Source: a virus
Strand: one strand, 5' to 3'
Length of the DNA stretch: 40,334 nucleotides
IMG/VR virus record: IMGVR_UViG_3300027963_000134
Location: 1-40,334 of that record
The notes beneath the pieces were generated by a model that had not been told where the DNA came from, did not search any database, and was given only the letters and a program-made list of their open reading frames with translations. The translations under genes and the position numbers were made by a program. Of the stretch, positions 1 through 9,100 are shown piece by piece. Position 1 is the first letter of the stretch, and every line of letters begins with the position of its first letter.

Positions 1-132
1 ATTTCTTTTTCTTTTTACGGCTTACTACTAACTTGCCCTTTTTCTCAGTTACCTTCATACCAGCAGATTCAGTTTGCTTTTTAAGGTCTTTGTATTTTTG
101 AGCAACAGTTAACTTTTTCATTTCTTTCCCTT
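1..132. repeat. Terminal direct repeat, left copy (circular assembly overlap)
   Basis: Bases 1-132 match 40203-40334 with one difference (C at 5, A at 40207), leaving a perfect repeat of exactly 127 bp (6-132 and 40208-40334). 127 is a common assembler k-mer length, so this is best read as the overlap of a circular or circularly permuted genome, not as a physical terminal repeat. Genes therefore continue across the junction. The extra 5 bases here break the stop region of the 40-aa gene that is intact in the right copy. Confidence 0.9.
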
Positions 133-408
133 ATTCCTAGCGGATATTGCTGCTGCTTTACGTTTAGCATCAGCCTTTGAACTAGCACCCCAGGCTTGCA
201 GGGATAATAGTAATCTTGTTGGTTCACCATTAGGCTTACGTTCAGGTCCTGGCATACCGCCCATACGGGCCAAGAATGAGGCTCTACGGGGGTTATCCCC
301 TGCTTTTACTGGTGCCTTGAGGGTTCCACCCTTATAGGATGCTCTACCCTTCGCATTTAGGCCACCCTTAGGGTTTTTGCCCTCTTTGCGTGTCCATGCT
401 GCGGTCAT
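118..408 (-). CDS. Small basic phage protein (DUF6321-like), 96 aa
   Basis: This 96-residue protein is rich in Lys, Arg, Gly and Ala. Its N-terminal segment AAWTRKEGKNPKGGLNAKGR and the later stretch SFLARMGGMPGPERKPNGEP, followed by an Ala/Lys-rich helix, resemble a small conserved phage family that I recall as DUF6321; that label is from memory. No enzyme motif is visible. The start ATG overlaps the previous gene's stop (ATGA), and its own stop overlaps the next start in the same way, so translation is probably coupled. It belongs to a run of seven consecutive short, mostly Lys-rich genes in the late operon downstream of the capsid gene, which suggests a virion or DNA-condensing role. That role is inference. 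Confidence 0.85.
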   Translation of the reverse strand: MTAAWTRKEGKNPKGGLNAKGRASYKGGTLKAPVKAGDNPRRASFLARMGGMPGPERKPNGEPTRLLLSLQAWGASSKADAKRKAAAISARNKGKK

Positions 409-563
409 TTCTTGCCCCTTGAAACCGCCGCATTATCTACAAGATTTGGATAAGGTCTACCAGCCTTTTTGGCTCTAGCCTTAGCAGCAGATTTTTGCGA
501 TGGTGTTAACTTAGTAGATGTTTTCTTAGGATTCTTTTTATCCCAAAATGCTACTTTCTTCAT
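405..563 (-). CDS. Tiny Lys-rich protein, 52 aa
   Basis: The frame reads MKKVAFWDKKNPKKTSTKL, continues through an Ala/Lys/Arg helix to AGRPYPNLVDN, and ends RGKK. About a third of the residues are Lys or Arg. Both ends overlap neighbours by ATGA, and the upstream bases AGGGGAGCAA (minus strand) supply a ribosome binding site. The AGRPYPNLVDN segment looks like a conserved element found in small phage proteins near DUF6321-type genes (from memory). No function is known; a structural or DNA-binding role in the particle is the best guess from charge and position. Confidence 0.75.
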   Translation of the reverse strand: MKKVAFWDKKNPKKTSTKLTPSQKSAAKARAKKAGRPYPNLVDNAAVSRGKK

Positions 564-703
564 TTGCTCCCCTTAATTATATCCCCAGTCTTGGGGTCTC
601 TTTGAACTTTGACAGTTCCATCCTTACGCAGGGTAAGGATGAGACCATCCCTCATAATAGTTTTATTAAAACTATCGTGACGTACAAATTGACCTGATGA
701 CAT
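560..703 (-). CDS. Tiny protein of unknown function, 47 aa
   Basis: The frame starts MSSGQFVRHDSFNKTIMRDG and ends DPKTGDIIKGSK. It is less basic than its neighbours and has an alternating pattern (LILTLRKDGTVKVQRD) that would form a beta hairpin. Its start overlaps the stop of the 168-aa gene (TAATG) and its stop overlaps the next start (ATGA). Exact tiling with both neighbours is the main evidence that it is translated. I do not recognise it. Confidence 0.7.
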   Translation of the reverse strand: MSSGQFVRHDSFNKTIMRDGLILTLRKDGTVKVQRDPKTGDIIKGSK

Positions 704-1209
704 TACTTACCTTGATATGCTTTTTTTAATGAACCAATAACATTAGCGCCAACACTACCAGGTTTAAACCCAGCAACATTTTTTGATTTTGCTTTTGGCT
801 TTGCCTTAGCAGAACTCTGACCTGTTTGGTAAGTGTTTTTCTTAGGTGCATATCCAGCCGTAGGAGTACCCATTGGTCTCTTAGTTGCATAACCTGCGGT
901 TGGAGTACCCATTGGTGCAGGTGAAGCCTTTGGTGTATACACTGCATTCTGATAACGTGTATCTCCATATAGACGACGAACACCCTCACCAAATGAAGCA
1001 ACGGCTCCAGAGTAAGTTGAACCTCTATTTCCTGCAGCAATCTCTAATGACTTTTTCATACCCAATTTTTTAATTTGGTTGATTTCAGATTGAGATACTT
1101 TAATACTTCTATCTGGGTTTTTAGGAAGTACTGGTTTTGGTTTTGATTTTTTATTGCCCTTCATAGGGTCTCTACCAGTTGATTCAAACATTCCGCTATC
1201 TTTTGGCAT
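703..1209 (-). CDS. Lys-rich protein with a PMGTPTAGYA repeat, 168 aa
   Basis: A basic protein with a Lys/Pro-rich N terminus, a short helical middle (residues about 38-85) and a low-complexity C-terminal third. The decapeptide PMGTPTAGYA occurs twice, near residues 98 and 112, followed by a Lys/Ala/Ser tail that resembles histone-tail or protamine-like sequence. Two bases separate its start from the stop of the 44-aa gene, and its stop overlaps the next start (TAATG). Charge and placement in the late operon suggest a DNA-binding virion component; this is inference and no catalytic motif is present. Confidence 0.8.
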   Translation of the reverse strand: MPKDSGMFESTGRDPMKGNKKSKPKPVLPKNPDRSIKVSQSEINQIKKLGMKKSLEIAAGNRGSTYSGAVASFGEGVRRLYGDTRYQNAVYTPKASPAPMGTPTAGYATKRPMGTPTAGYAPKKNTYQTGQSSAKAKPKAKSKNVAGFKPGSVGANVIGSLKKAYQGK

Positions 1210-1210
1210 A

Positions 1211-1345
1211 TTATTTCTTCTTTCCCATTTTCTTCATTGTTGACTTACCCATAACCATTTTCTTACCAGTCTTCTTGGCTTCTTTCTTGGCCATAGCCAT
1301 ACCTTTTGGACCGTATGAAAATTCTTTCATTCCTACTTTTGGCAT
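1211..1345 (-). CDS. Tiny Lys/Met-rich protein, 44 aa
   Basis: The frame reads MPKVGMKEFSYGPKGMAMAK and ends MKKMGKKK. Nearly half the residues are Lys or Met, and acidic residues are rare. The start overlaps the previous stop (TAATG), and the stop precedes the next start by one base. It resembles the 41-aa protein before it in composition and KKK ending, so the two may be duplicates. The function is unknown; nucleic-acid condensation inside the capsid is a plausible role. Confidence 0.7.
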   Translation of the reverse strand: MPKVGMKEFSYGPKGMAMAKKEAKKTGKKMVMGKSTMKKMGKKK

Positions 1346-1470
1346 TATTTCTTGCCCTTCTTCTTAAGTGACTTCATACCAGCCTTTGCTTCTTTCTTCT
1401 TCATTGCAGGTGATTCTTTTTTCTCATAGGCTTTGTAGCCTTTCATCATTTTACCTGACATCTTTGCCAT
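1345..1470 (-). CDS. Tiny Lys/Met-rich protein, 41 aa
   Basis: The frame starts MAKMSGKMMKGYKAYEKKES and ends KSLKKKGKK. It is strongly basic with one predicted helix. The start ATG overlaps the stop of the 151-aa gene (TAATG) and the stop overlaps the next start. It is the first of the run of short Lys-rich genes and is similar in composition to the following 44-aa protein and the 40-aa protein at the circular junction. No known family is recognised. Confidence 0.7.
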   Translation of the reverse strand: MAKMSGKMMKGYKAYEKKESPAMKKKEAKAGMKSLKKKGKK

Positions 1471-1925
1471 TATTTTATTCCTGCTTCCTTTAGTTCTTTC
1501 ATTACGTGGGCGGTTTTTTTGTCTAACTTCTTTGCTTGTACCATTGTGTTGCCATCATACGCTGACCCTAATCTTTCAGAGGCATCGTGTGCTGCTTCTA
1601 TCTGTTTTCTATTTGTACCATTAGGTTGAATACCCTGTGCTCTAGCACTTCTATATGCTTCAAGTTCAGAGTTCCATTTCTTCTGGGTGGTGCCACTTGC
1701 TATTACATCGCCCCTGGCATCACCAGTTGCTAACTGTAAATTTTTGGCCTTACAACCAAAGCACTCATCACCACAATTACTATGGTCTATTTCTTCAGAT
1801 TCTGTATGTGGGAATGGTACTAAAGAAGTTTCATCACATCCGCTACATCCGTAAAGGGCTGCCTTGTAATTCATCTTCTCATCAAAACCAAATTCTAAAA
1901 CTTTAGTACAGTGTTCGTGTCCCAT
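1470..1925 (-). CDS. Putative zinc-binding structural or accessory protein, 151 aa
   Basis: The N-terminal 60 residues hold a Cys/His cluster: C6, C27-x2-C30, H40, H48, C51-x3-C55-x2-C58. This looks like one or two zinc-binding knuckles. The C-terminal half is charged and helical (ELEAYRSARAQGIQPNG, ending MKELKEAGIK) with no catalytic motif. It lies between the 91-aa protein following the capsid gene and the Lys-rich micro-gene chain, in the late operon, so a virion or assembly role is likely. The family is not recognised. Confidence 0.75.
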   Translation of the reverse strand: MGHEHCTKVLEFGFDEKMNYKAALYGCSGCDETSLVPFPHTESEEIDHSNCGDECFGCKAKNLQLATGDARGDVIASGTTQKKWNSELEAYRSARAQGIQPNGTNRKQIEAAHDASERLGSAYDGNTMVQAKKLDKKTAHVMKELKEAGIK

Positions 1926-1931
1926 ATTTCC

Positions 1932-2207
1932 TTATTCTACTGTGAAGTTAGCCGAAGTAATTCCTATACTTGCTGCAATTAATGCAGTTCTAGTAGCCTC
2001 ACTTATATTAGTATGTTCTCCACCACCAATGTAGTAAGCAGTATACCCTGCTAAGTCACTATCTAGTGGATACTGTATTAGTGAGTATGTACCACTTTGA
2101 TTAATAACTGTATAACTCTTGGTTCGTTGTTTAAAGTGTGAATGTAAACGGTGTCCACCTATTGCCCCTTGTTCTAGGGTTGGTGTTCTAAATAAATATG
2201 TTGCCAT
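1932..2207 (-). CDS. Small protein downstream of capsid, 91 aa
   Basis: A 91-residue protein, probably beta-rich in its first half (SYTVINQSGTYSLIQYPLDS) and ending in a short Ala/Thr-rich helix. It has a good ribosome binding site (AAGGAG, 4-5 bases before ATG). It is the first gene after the major capsid protein, separated from it by about 65 bp that contain a strong stem-loop. Position suggests a head decoration, head-completion or other virion protein, but no signature confirms this. Confidence 0.75.
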   Translation of the reverse strand: MATYLFRTPTLEQGAIGGHRLHSHFKQRTKSYTVINQSGTYSLIQYPLDSDLAGYTAYYIGGGEHTNISEATRTALIAASIGITSANFTVE

Positions 2208-2231
2208 TAGGCTCCTTAATGAACTTACTCC

Positions 2232-2259
2232 GTAGCAGGAATATTTCTACTCCTGCTAC
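2232..2259 (-). promoter_or_regulatory. Stem-loop between capsid gene and next gene
   Basis: GTAGCAGGA (2232-2240) pairs perfectly with TCCTGCTAC (2251-2259) around a 10-base loop. On the leftward transcript it lies just after the capsid stop codon. No U-run follows, so it is not a typical intrinsic terminator. It could be an mRNA processing or stabilising structure, or a weak attenuator that keeps capsid mRNA more abundant than downstream mRNA. Confidence 0.55.
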
Positions 2260-2271
2260 AGCGTCAGTCAA

Positions 2272-3216
2272 TTACGCTACTGATGAACCGTTTAGGATTC
2301 GATACAAGGCTGCTTCGCGATAACGCTTGAAGCCAAGTACGCCGTACCAGCCCATAGGGCGGAAACGCATCAATTGGTCAATAACTGGACCGATAACAAT
2401 ATGTGGCTCTTCAGCAACGGCCTCAGCCAATGCTTCTTTACCAGCAAGAATTGTACGGTATACCTTAGCGCTTGAAGCACCGTCAGTATCATTGTACATA
2501 CGAGCAGACTCTACGAAGTAGGCTCCCTCATATGCACCAATTTCTCCAGCCCAAATGTTTTCATTTGAGTTGTACTCGTGAGGCAAACGCCATCCACCAG
2601 CACCAGTCTCAGCACGTAAATCGTGTGAGATTTCTGGGTGGATACCACACCAGTATAATGAACCCTTGCGAGGTACTGATAAACCAGAACGTAACTTAGC
2701 AACAGCCTTACGGATGTTAGCAGAAGTAATTGTATCTGTAGCAGCGATTGTTACAGTGTTAGTACGTGTACCACCGTAGATGACGTTTGTGCCACCACGT
2801 AGTTCAGTCTGTGCAACTGTATCAATTGAGCCTGCAAGGTTGAAAGCGATAATGTTAGCGATTGCAGGGTCTACATCAGCAAGGCTGAATAGTTCCAACG
2901 CACGTGTAACAAGTACAGAGTTACCATACTCAGCAAGAGTAATAGTAACTGATGTAGGAGCAGCAATCTGAACAGAGTCACGCTCTGTAGATTCTGTTAG
3001 AGCAGTTGTTTGCTCTGACAGGTCTGCGTATAATTGTAGAATTACGGTTGAGCCAGGATTTGCCAATTTAGCAGGGCGCTTGTCAGCAACACTACGAATA
3101 AGGGGTTCTGAACGCAACGCGAAGTCTAATAGACGGTCATAAGCCTTTTGGACTAGACCTGCACCACCAGCGGTACCAGCAAGGTTGCCAGTTGACGAGG
3201 TATATGCATTAGCCAT
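2272..3216 (-). CDS. Major capsid protein (N4-gp56-like)
   Basis: This 314-residue protein forms the head shell. The pattern of residues about 80-160 (EYGNSVLVTRALELFSLADV, then a helix with DPAIANIIAFNLAGSIDTVA) and the later segments IHPEISHDLR and EIGAYEGAYFVES fit the N4-gp56 group of HK97-fold coat proteins, by memory of the family. Length is within the normal range. It has the strongest ribosome binding site seen in the operon (GGAGGTG, 5 bases before ATG). The scaffold gene lies directly upstream and a stem-loop lies directly downstream, both typical of a highly expressed capsid gene. Confidence 0.88.
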   Translation of the reverse strand: MANAYTSSTGNLAGTAGGAGLVQKAYDRLLDFALRSEPLIRSVADKRPAKLANPGSTVILQLYADLSEQTTALTESTERDSVQIAAPTSVTITLAEYGNSVLVTRALELFSLADVDPAIANIIAFNLAGSIDTVAQTELRGGTNVIYGGTRTNTVTIAATDTITSANIRKAVAKLRSGLSVPRKGSLYWCGIHPEISHDLRAETGAGGWRLPHEYNSNENIWAGEIGAYEGAYFVESARMYNDTDGASSAKVYRTILAGKEALAEAVAEEPHIVIGPVIDQLMRFRPMGWYGVLGFKRYREAALYRILNGSSVA

Positions 3217-3220
3217 TGTT

Positions 3221-3233
3221 CACCTCCAAGGTG
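3221..3233 (-). promoter_or_regulatory. Capsid ribosome binding site inside a small hairpin
   Basis: On the mRNA strand CACCT-TGG-AGGTG forms a 5-bp stem with a 3-base loop, and the right arm is part of the capsid Shine-Dalgarno sequence GGAGGTG. The hairpin could tune capsid translation, but it is short and may be incidental. Confidence 0.35.
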
Positions 3234-3253
3234 ATTAAGAATTACTATGGATA

Positions 3254-3730
3254 TTAATTGCCTTGAATTAATTGAGTGAGTTCTTCTGCGGAAGCCGCAT
3301 TCATAACTCTATTCATTAAATCTTGGGCTTTGTCAGGGGTCGTACCAAGTTGAGTAACTACATCCTGTTGCCGTAAGGCTGCACGATTTAGTTCTTGTTC
3401 CTCAGATACTTCTGGCGCTTTAGTTAATCCAAACAAGTCTCCATTATCATCAAGCCAGTTATTAACTGACTCTTCGCTAACTTCATCTAAGTCTTTAAGG
3501 ATTAAACGTTGTGCCTTAAGATTGACACCCTTCTTTTCTAGGACCTCTTTGACTACACGCTCACGCTGCACCTTGGATAATCCCTCAAGTTGCTCAGTGA
3601 GTTCCTTAATACGCTTTTCATCGTTACGTTTGGCTTTCCGCAATTTTTTAAGTAAATCGCTTCCATCCATCTGTGTTTCAGTATCGGTATCTTGGTCGTC
3701 TTCGTCTTCATCCCAGTAGTTGTTGCTCAT
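3254..3730 (-). CDS. Putative capsid scaffolding protein
   Basis: A 158-residue, highly charged, mainly helical protein. It has a very acidic N terminus (YWDEDEDDQDTDTETQ), a coiled-coil-like segment at residues 24-70 (LLKKLRKAKRNDEKRIKELT and onward), then a helical C terminus. Charge pattern, size and position immediately before the major capsid gene are those of phage scaffolding proteins, which shape the prohead and then leave or are degraded. There is no sequence-level family match. The HslV-like protein encoded at 11906-12475 is a candidate for removing it. Confidence 0.75.
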   Translation of the reverse strand: MSNNYWDEDEDDQDTDTETQMDGSDLLKKLRKAKRNDEKRIKELTEQLEGLSKVQRERVVKEVLEKKGVNLKAQRLILKDLDEVSEESVNNWLDDNGDLFGLTKAPEVSEEQELNRAALRQQDVVTQLGTTPDKAQDLMNRVMNAASAEELTQLIQGN

Positions 3731-3853
3731 AGCAACCCACCCTTCTATTCGTTTAGTTTAGTCACAAGCCTCAGTTTCCAATCGGGGAATCGGTCTGGCT
3801 CTTGCTACCAGTCTTTTACGCTGTGTGTGCTGGTCGGCCACACAGGATTCTAT
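3731..3853 (-). promoter_or_regulatory. Intergenic leader before scaffold gene, with inverted repeat
   Basis: This 123-bp gap is one of the longest inside the late operon. It contains the inverted repeat CTGTGTG (3821-3827) / CACACAG (3839-3845) and the direct repeat AATCGG on either side of GG near 3780-3793. A ribosome binding site (GAAGG) precedes the scaffold ATG. A secondary promoter or an mRNA processing site for the scaffold/capsid pair would fit, but no clear -35/-10 pair is seen. Confidence 0.3.
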
Positions 3854-5248
3854 TTAAAACTGACCTGCACTAGATGATTTACTTAAATATCCAGTAGAGT
3901 AGGAACCTCTCATATTTCCAACTTCACTTGCAAATCTATTTTCTTCAGTTTCTTTAATTTTGCTTAGTTGTGCTAAATTAGCAGAGTCTTTATAAAATAC
4001 TGCACTCTGTGCTTGTGCTTGTGTAAAGTCACCACCACTCATTCTGGCTAAATCACCTGCTCTACTTAATGATGAGACTTGTCCAAACCCAGCCAAAGCA
4101 GAATTGTAATCAAAGCCTCTATTAGCAATATCTGTTGCTGTTGCTAGGTCAACCGGTATTCCGTATTGTGCTCCAGCAGAAAGAACTGATACTCCCTTAA
4201 TCTTTTGACTTAGAGCCTGTGCTCCTTCTGGACCAGTTAAGATAGCCCTAGCAATAGATACTCTATCTACTCCAGGAAAATAAGTTGAAAGTGTTGCTTT
4301 TAATTCTTTGGGAGCATAATCAATTGTGTTAAAAACATCACTAATTAAACTTGCTACTTCATTAACAGACTTTTGTTTTCCAATGATATCTCCAAGAAAA
4401 CTTTCTGTTGCTAAATCACCTAAACCAGCACCAGTTAGAACTTCACCCATTTTAGCCTCTGTTGCAAAAAACTCAGCAATAGTAGGTACTGATATAGCGG
4501 CACCTTTTTGTTTAGCATCTCTTAGTGCAAATATTCCTTTAAAGCGAGAAGTAAACTCAGGTATGGCATTTTCGCTCTCTGCCTGATATAGTGCAAGGTT
4601 GATAGCCTCATCTACTTCAGAACCAGTCTTGTAAAATCCTGATACTAAACTATAAAGTTTACTAACGTATGCCTTGTTTACTTCATCTTTACCAAATAAT
4701 AAACCTAATGTAGCCTTGAATGTATCTAGGGCTAATGTTCTTTCGGGAGTGGTTGAGGCTAGTGGTGTACTTCCACCAGTACCTTTATTGTCTCCATATA
4801 AAAATGTATTCCACTCAGATTCAGATACTAATCTTCCTTCAATATACCTTTTACCAGTATTAGAGGTACCACTTCTACCCTCTTCAATGTAAGAAGCATC
4901 TGACCTATTACCAGGATTAATAATGGTGTCGCCACCGCCACCACTAGGTGCTCCGCCTCCGCCAGTATTGCCTGCTACATATTGATTTAATAAATCATTA
5001 AGTAATTTTTGGTCGGAAAGTAATTGTTTATTAGCAGCGTCAATAGTGGCTTGATTAGAAGATGAACCACCGGTGACAGGCTTGTTAGCAGCAGCGGTTG
5101 TAGGAATACCACTGTAACCACCTGAAGATTTTACGACAGGTTTAGCAGTAGGTGCAGCAATAACAGCAGGTGTGTTATAGGAAGTTTTAGGTGCTGCAGG
5201 AGCAGCAGGTTTTGGTGCTACAAATTTAGGATTGACAACGGTAGCCAT
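3854..5248 (-). CDS. Putative virion structural protein, 464 aa
   Basis: The first 130 residues are low-complexity (Ala/Pro/Thr-rich, then a Gly-rich linker near residues 95-105); the rest is helical. There are no recognisable enzyme motifs. It sits between the 311-aa protein and the scaffold gene. The start ATG overlaps the previous stop (TAATG). The pattern of a disordered N terminus and long helical body, placed after the giant 1683-aa protein, suggests an internal virion or ejection protein; this is inference from context. Confidence 0.65.
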   Translation of the reverse strand: MATVVNPKFVAPKPAAPAAPKTSYNTPAVIAAPTAKPVVKSSGGYSGIPTTAAANKPVTGGSSSNQATIDAANKQLLSDQKLLNDLLNQYVAGNTGGGGAPSGGGGDTIINPGNRSDASYIEEGRSGTSNTGKRYIEGRLVSESEWNTFLYGDNKGTGGSTPLASTTPERTLALDTFKATLGLLFGKDEVNKAYVSKLYSLVSGFYKTGSEVDEAINLALYQAESENAIPEFTSRFKGIFALRDAKQKGAAISVPTIAEFFATEAKMGEVLTGAGLGDLATESFLGDIIGKQKSVNEVASLISDVFNTIDYAPKELKATLSTYFPGVDRVSIARAILTGPEGAQALSQKIKGVSVLSAGAQYGIPVDLATATDIANRGFDYNSALAGFGQVSSLSRAGDLARMSGGDFTQAQAQSAVFYKDSANLAQLSKIKETEENRFASEVGNMRGSYSTGYLSKSSSAGQF

Positions 5249-6183
5249 TATACTCCATATCCAAACGCTCTACCTAATGCAGTAGCAGCAGTTCGTGCTG
5301 ATTCATTAGCGGCAGTTGTGTTTTCCCATTGAGGACTGTTTCTTAATTTAATTCTAAAATCTGCTAATGACATGCTAGGTACTTTACCAGCAGTGCCATC
5401 AGGGCGTAATGCTCTATCTAAATCCATATTGTCTAACTGGATAGAATTAGGGTCTAGTTCTAATTCTTTAGCCATAAGATTAATATATGGTGAAGCCAAG
5501 TCTCTGATTGTAGAACCAGGATTCTGCTTCAAACGTTCTGCGTATTGCGGATAATTTATTGCTGCTTTTTGAGCAATAGTAGAACGGAAATCATCATTAC
5601 TTATTTCACCCTTAGCAATTCTTTTAGCAGCATTATATAGTTCTGCGTCAGAAAAATCTAGTGTACCAAATCCAGCCAATATAGAACGAGCATTATTTAA
5701 AGCAGTAAGTGATTTACCACCTAATGACTTCTCATCTTTGAAATTGACCTTTGCCCATATGTAATCAGCAGCAAACGTTTCTGGCTTAAAGAAAGAAGGC
5801 TTTTCGGTTGTAACTACAGTATCAACTGTTTTTTGGATAGCCTCTGGGGATAAGCCATCTCCAGAAACCCTAGAAGTTGATGATTTTACAACTTCTTCAA
5901 TTTGTCTTTTTTGTTCAGCAGCAAATTTATTTAGGAAATCTTGTATGTCAACATCAGAAAACTTAACATTGTATTGAATTTCTCTGGCAGTTTGTTCTAA
6001 TAAAGCCCTACCTGATACTTTATTAAGTTGGGTAAGTGTTCTACCAGTAGTTCTATTATCTTTATTTTTTGATGTATTATTTATAATACTGTTAATATCA
6101 AACCCTTGGGCAATATCTTTCTCTGCCTGCTCTTTAGTTTTTTGAGTTTGAGTTACTGGTCTAACTGGTGTCATGCCACTCAT
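5248..6183 (-). CDS. Putative virion structural protein, 311 aa
   Basis: A 311-residue soluble protein with a polar N terminus (residues 1-50) and mainly helical body. Its start overlaps the stop of the 1683-aa gene and its stop overlaps the start of the 464-aa gene (both TAATG). A final segment rich in Ala and ending AFGYGV resembles the Ala/Gly tails of membrane-active phage ejection proteins. No family is recognised. Together with its two neighbours it may form an internal core. Confidence 0.6.
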   Translation of the reverse strand: MSGMTPVRPVTQTQKTKEQAEKDIAQGFDINSIINNTSKNKDNRTTGRTLTQLNKVSGRALLEQTAREIQYNVKFSDVDIQDFLNKFAAEQKRQIEEVVKSSTSRVSGDGLSPEAIQKTVDTVVTTEKPSFFKPETFAADYIWAKVNFKDEKSLGGKSLTALNNARSILAGFGTLDFSDAELYNAAKRIAKGEISNDDFRSTIAQKAAINYPQYAERLKQNPGSTIRDLASPYINLMAKELELDPNSIQLDNMDLDRALRPDGTAGKVPSMSLADFRIKLRNSPQWENTTAANESARTAATALGRAFGYGV

Positions 6184-9100
6184 TAGTCAACCGCCTTCAA
6201 GGAATCATTGATAAAGTATATCTTTAGTGTTGTTTGTAGTTTAGGGTGGAAAGCAGCCATGTTACTTTCAATATATGTTAAGAACGCTTCTTTGAGCAAT
6301 GCTTTACGTTCATCTCCGTCTGGAAAAGAATTGTAAACTTTTGTTACTTCATTTCTTATATTCATATATGTCTTAACATCTTGCCAGTATTCTGTTTGAC
6401 CATGTTTCTTCATAAACGCAGGGTCATTAAGGATTATACTATATGCCCTACCGTAAGTATATGAGTTATCGCCTCTGACTGAAGCGGAGTAATCATCAAA
6501 CCATTCTTGGCTTTCCTGCTTAAAAATTGTTTTAGCGGCAGTTTCTAGTATGTTGCCTAACTCTCCATGAGCACGGAAAGACCTACCATCAGTAATCTTT
6601 GACTCTAGAGCATCCTTCATAGCGTTATATCTTTGCCATAAAATATTTTTTTGACGTTGAATATCTTCTTCTCTTGGAGTTAACTTAGCATCGTTGATAA
6701 ACTTGCTAGTTCCAGGAAGTTTTGTGTTGGGGTCATTTAGTAATCTTGATATAGCAAGGTTTCTATCCTCAGATTTGTACTCTATGTCTGCACCTAATAG
6801 GGCAACCAAGGACACATCATCGTTTTTAATGCTGGCTAGACGCTTGACTAGTTCATTATTTTCAACAAATATCCTATTGTAGTTCTCTACTGTGGGAACC
6901 ACACCTGGAATGTTCTTGTTGTAGTCTTTAAATGTAACATTCTCTAGGGTAAGTTCTGGACCAACAATAGTTAGTAACTCATCTCCAGCATATGTCTTGG
7001 CTTCTTCTCTTGTATAACCTTGAGTTTGATATTTATCAGTTAGTTTACTATATAAACTATCAATCATACTTGTTGGGTACAGATTAACATTCTCTGGTAC
7101 ACCAAATGGAGATGCAAAACTTCTCTTGAATTTCTGTAACCATAAGCCTCTGGCTTCTTTTATAGCCTGCTCTTCAGTTACAAACTTATTCTCAATACCC
7201 ATATCGAATAATATTTTGTGATATCTATAGACAGAGTTTACGGAAGATAAGAAGTCATCTTTACCTATTGGAGTTGTAGCCCAATTATACAAAGCATTAC
7301 CCCAGGAAGGTATGAAAGATTTTGGCAAACTAGATTGTGGGCCATACGGGAAATTTCTATTATATAAATCTCCAAGTAGTCCTTGAATCCATTCTGGACC
7401 TTTTTTACCACTAACATAATCTTCTGTTGTTGGCCATTCTTTAAATATTTTTGAAGTAGCCAGGGATGTTATAAATGATGGGGTAGGAAGGTTAAGTAGG
7501 TAGCCAAGTGATTTAGCATTTAATTGAACTCCCTCGCCTCCGCGAGCACCAAAATCTTTAGTTCCAGGTATAACTAAAAAAGCAATTTGGTCAATATCAT
7601 TTGTTGGATTACCGTTTTTATCTACACCAAAATTTTCAAATGTTCTTCCATAGTTATAAACAAATCCAGTTGTTCTAACTGGGTTTTGAGCAGCAAGTCT
7701 GCCGTAACGATAGAAAGCATTTATGCTAGCGGCTGGGAAAGCCACAGCGGCACGGGCAGCGTATAAAATTGTGTTTTGTCTGCGAATCGTATAAAATGTT
7801 TTTTCAGTTTCTTGAAGCGCTTCTCTACCTGCTGCTTGACGTAACGCATTCCATTGTGCTTGAGATACTGTTAACCCTTGGTCAGATAAAGACTGGGCTT
7901 TCTTTGCCAACTTAGTCATTGCTAATTGGTCAAACACACCCTCACGGATAGGATTCTCAGGTTTATTAAGTGCTTTATAAATTTTATTAGACTTTTCACT
8001 AAGAATTTTACCTAATGCACTTCCAGCCTGAGTACCAAATATAGCATTGTCTGCATAGTCCCATTGTGATGGGGCAATAGGAAGTAACTTGTTTTCTTTT
8101 ACATAAGGAGCAAGTAAACTCATTAATTCATTTTCTTGAATTTCCCGCTTTAAAATAATTGCTTGCGCTTCTTTAGATGGGATGGTTCTATTTAAAAAAG
8201 CAAGTTTGTCTTTTACATAGCCAATACCGTCTGCTGAACCATGTATTCCCCATCCAGCCAAGTACTGAATTCCTTCTTGGCTAGAAACCCATTTTTTAAG
8301 AGTTGATTCTGTTGGATTACTAAGTAAGACATTAAATAATTTATCACCACGAATTAAATCATTAGAAACATGTTTTAACTCTTGGAAATACAAAGGGTCA
8401 GTTATATCAATTGGTGTATTTGGGATTCTTGCATTAATTGAAGCCTGTCTTGTTCCCATAGAAAGTTCACCAAGGAATGTTTGTTCAGCAGTAATTGTAT
8501 TATCTACCTCTGCCCGAATTGCTTTTGAAAAATTGTTTCCCTCAATATCATCAAAAAATGAAGTTATCGGTATCCATTGGCCATTATACATACGATAGTT
8601 ATCTGTTCTACCATAATAACGTTTTTTGTATTTAGCGCTCTTGCCAAATAAATCTGCTTGTTCTTTAAGTAAGGTAGATGTGTTGTCTAATATATTATCA
8701 ATTTCATCATAAGATTTCATTAAACTATCATCTATATCTTTAATAACTTTATTGTTAGTAGCCATTTTAGCAACAGCAGCGTAGTATTTACTAAGTCCAA
8801 TTTTAGCAGCGTCTATTTTGGGCTGTACCTTTGCCAACTCTGCAGGAGAAAGTTTACTTTCTATGTAATTAATTCTTCTGCGAAGACTAGGAGCATTAGC
8901 AACCTTAGGCATTTTTCCTAAAGGAGCCATTGACTCAATAAGATTAAGTTCTGCATTGTCAACTAATTCATCTATTGCATTTAAATATTTTTTAAGTTTA
9001 GGGATATTCTGTTTTCTGGCAGCAGGAGAACCAGATGAAAGCATGTCATCTATAGTTGCCGCTAAATGGTCTTTTTGAGCAATCAAAGTATTTAATGTTC

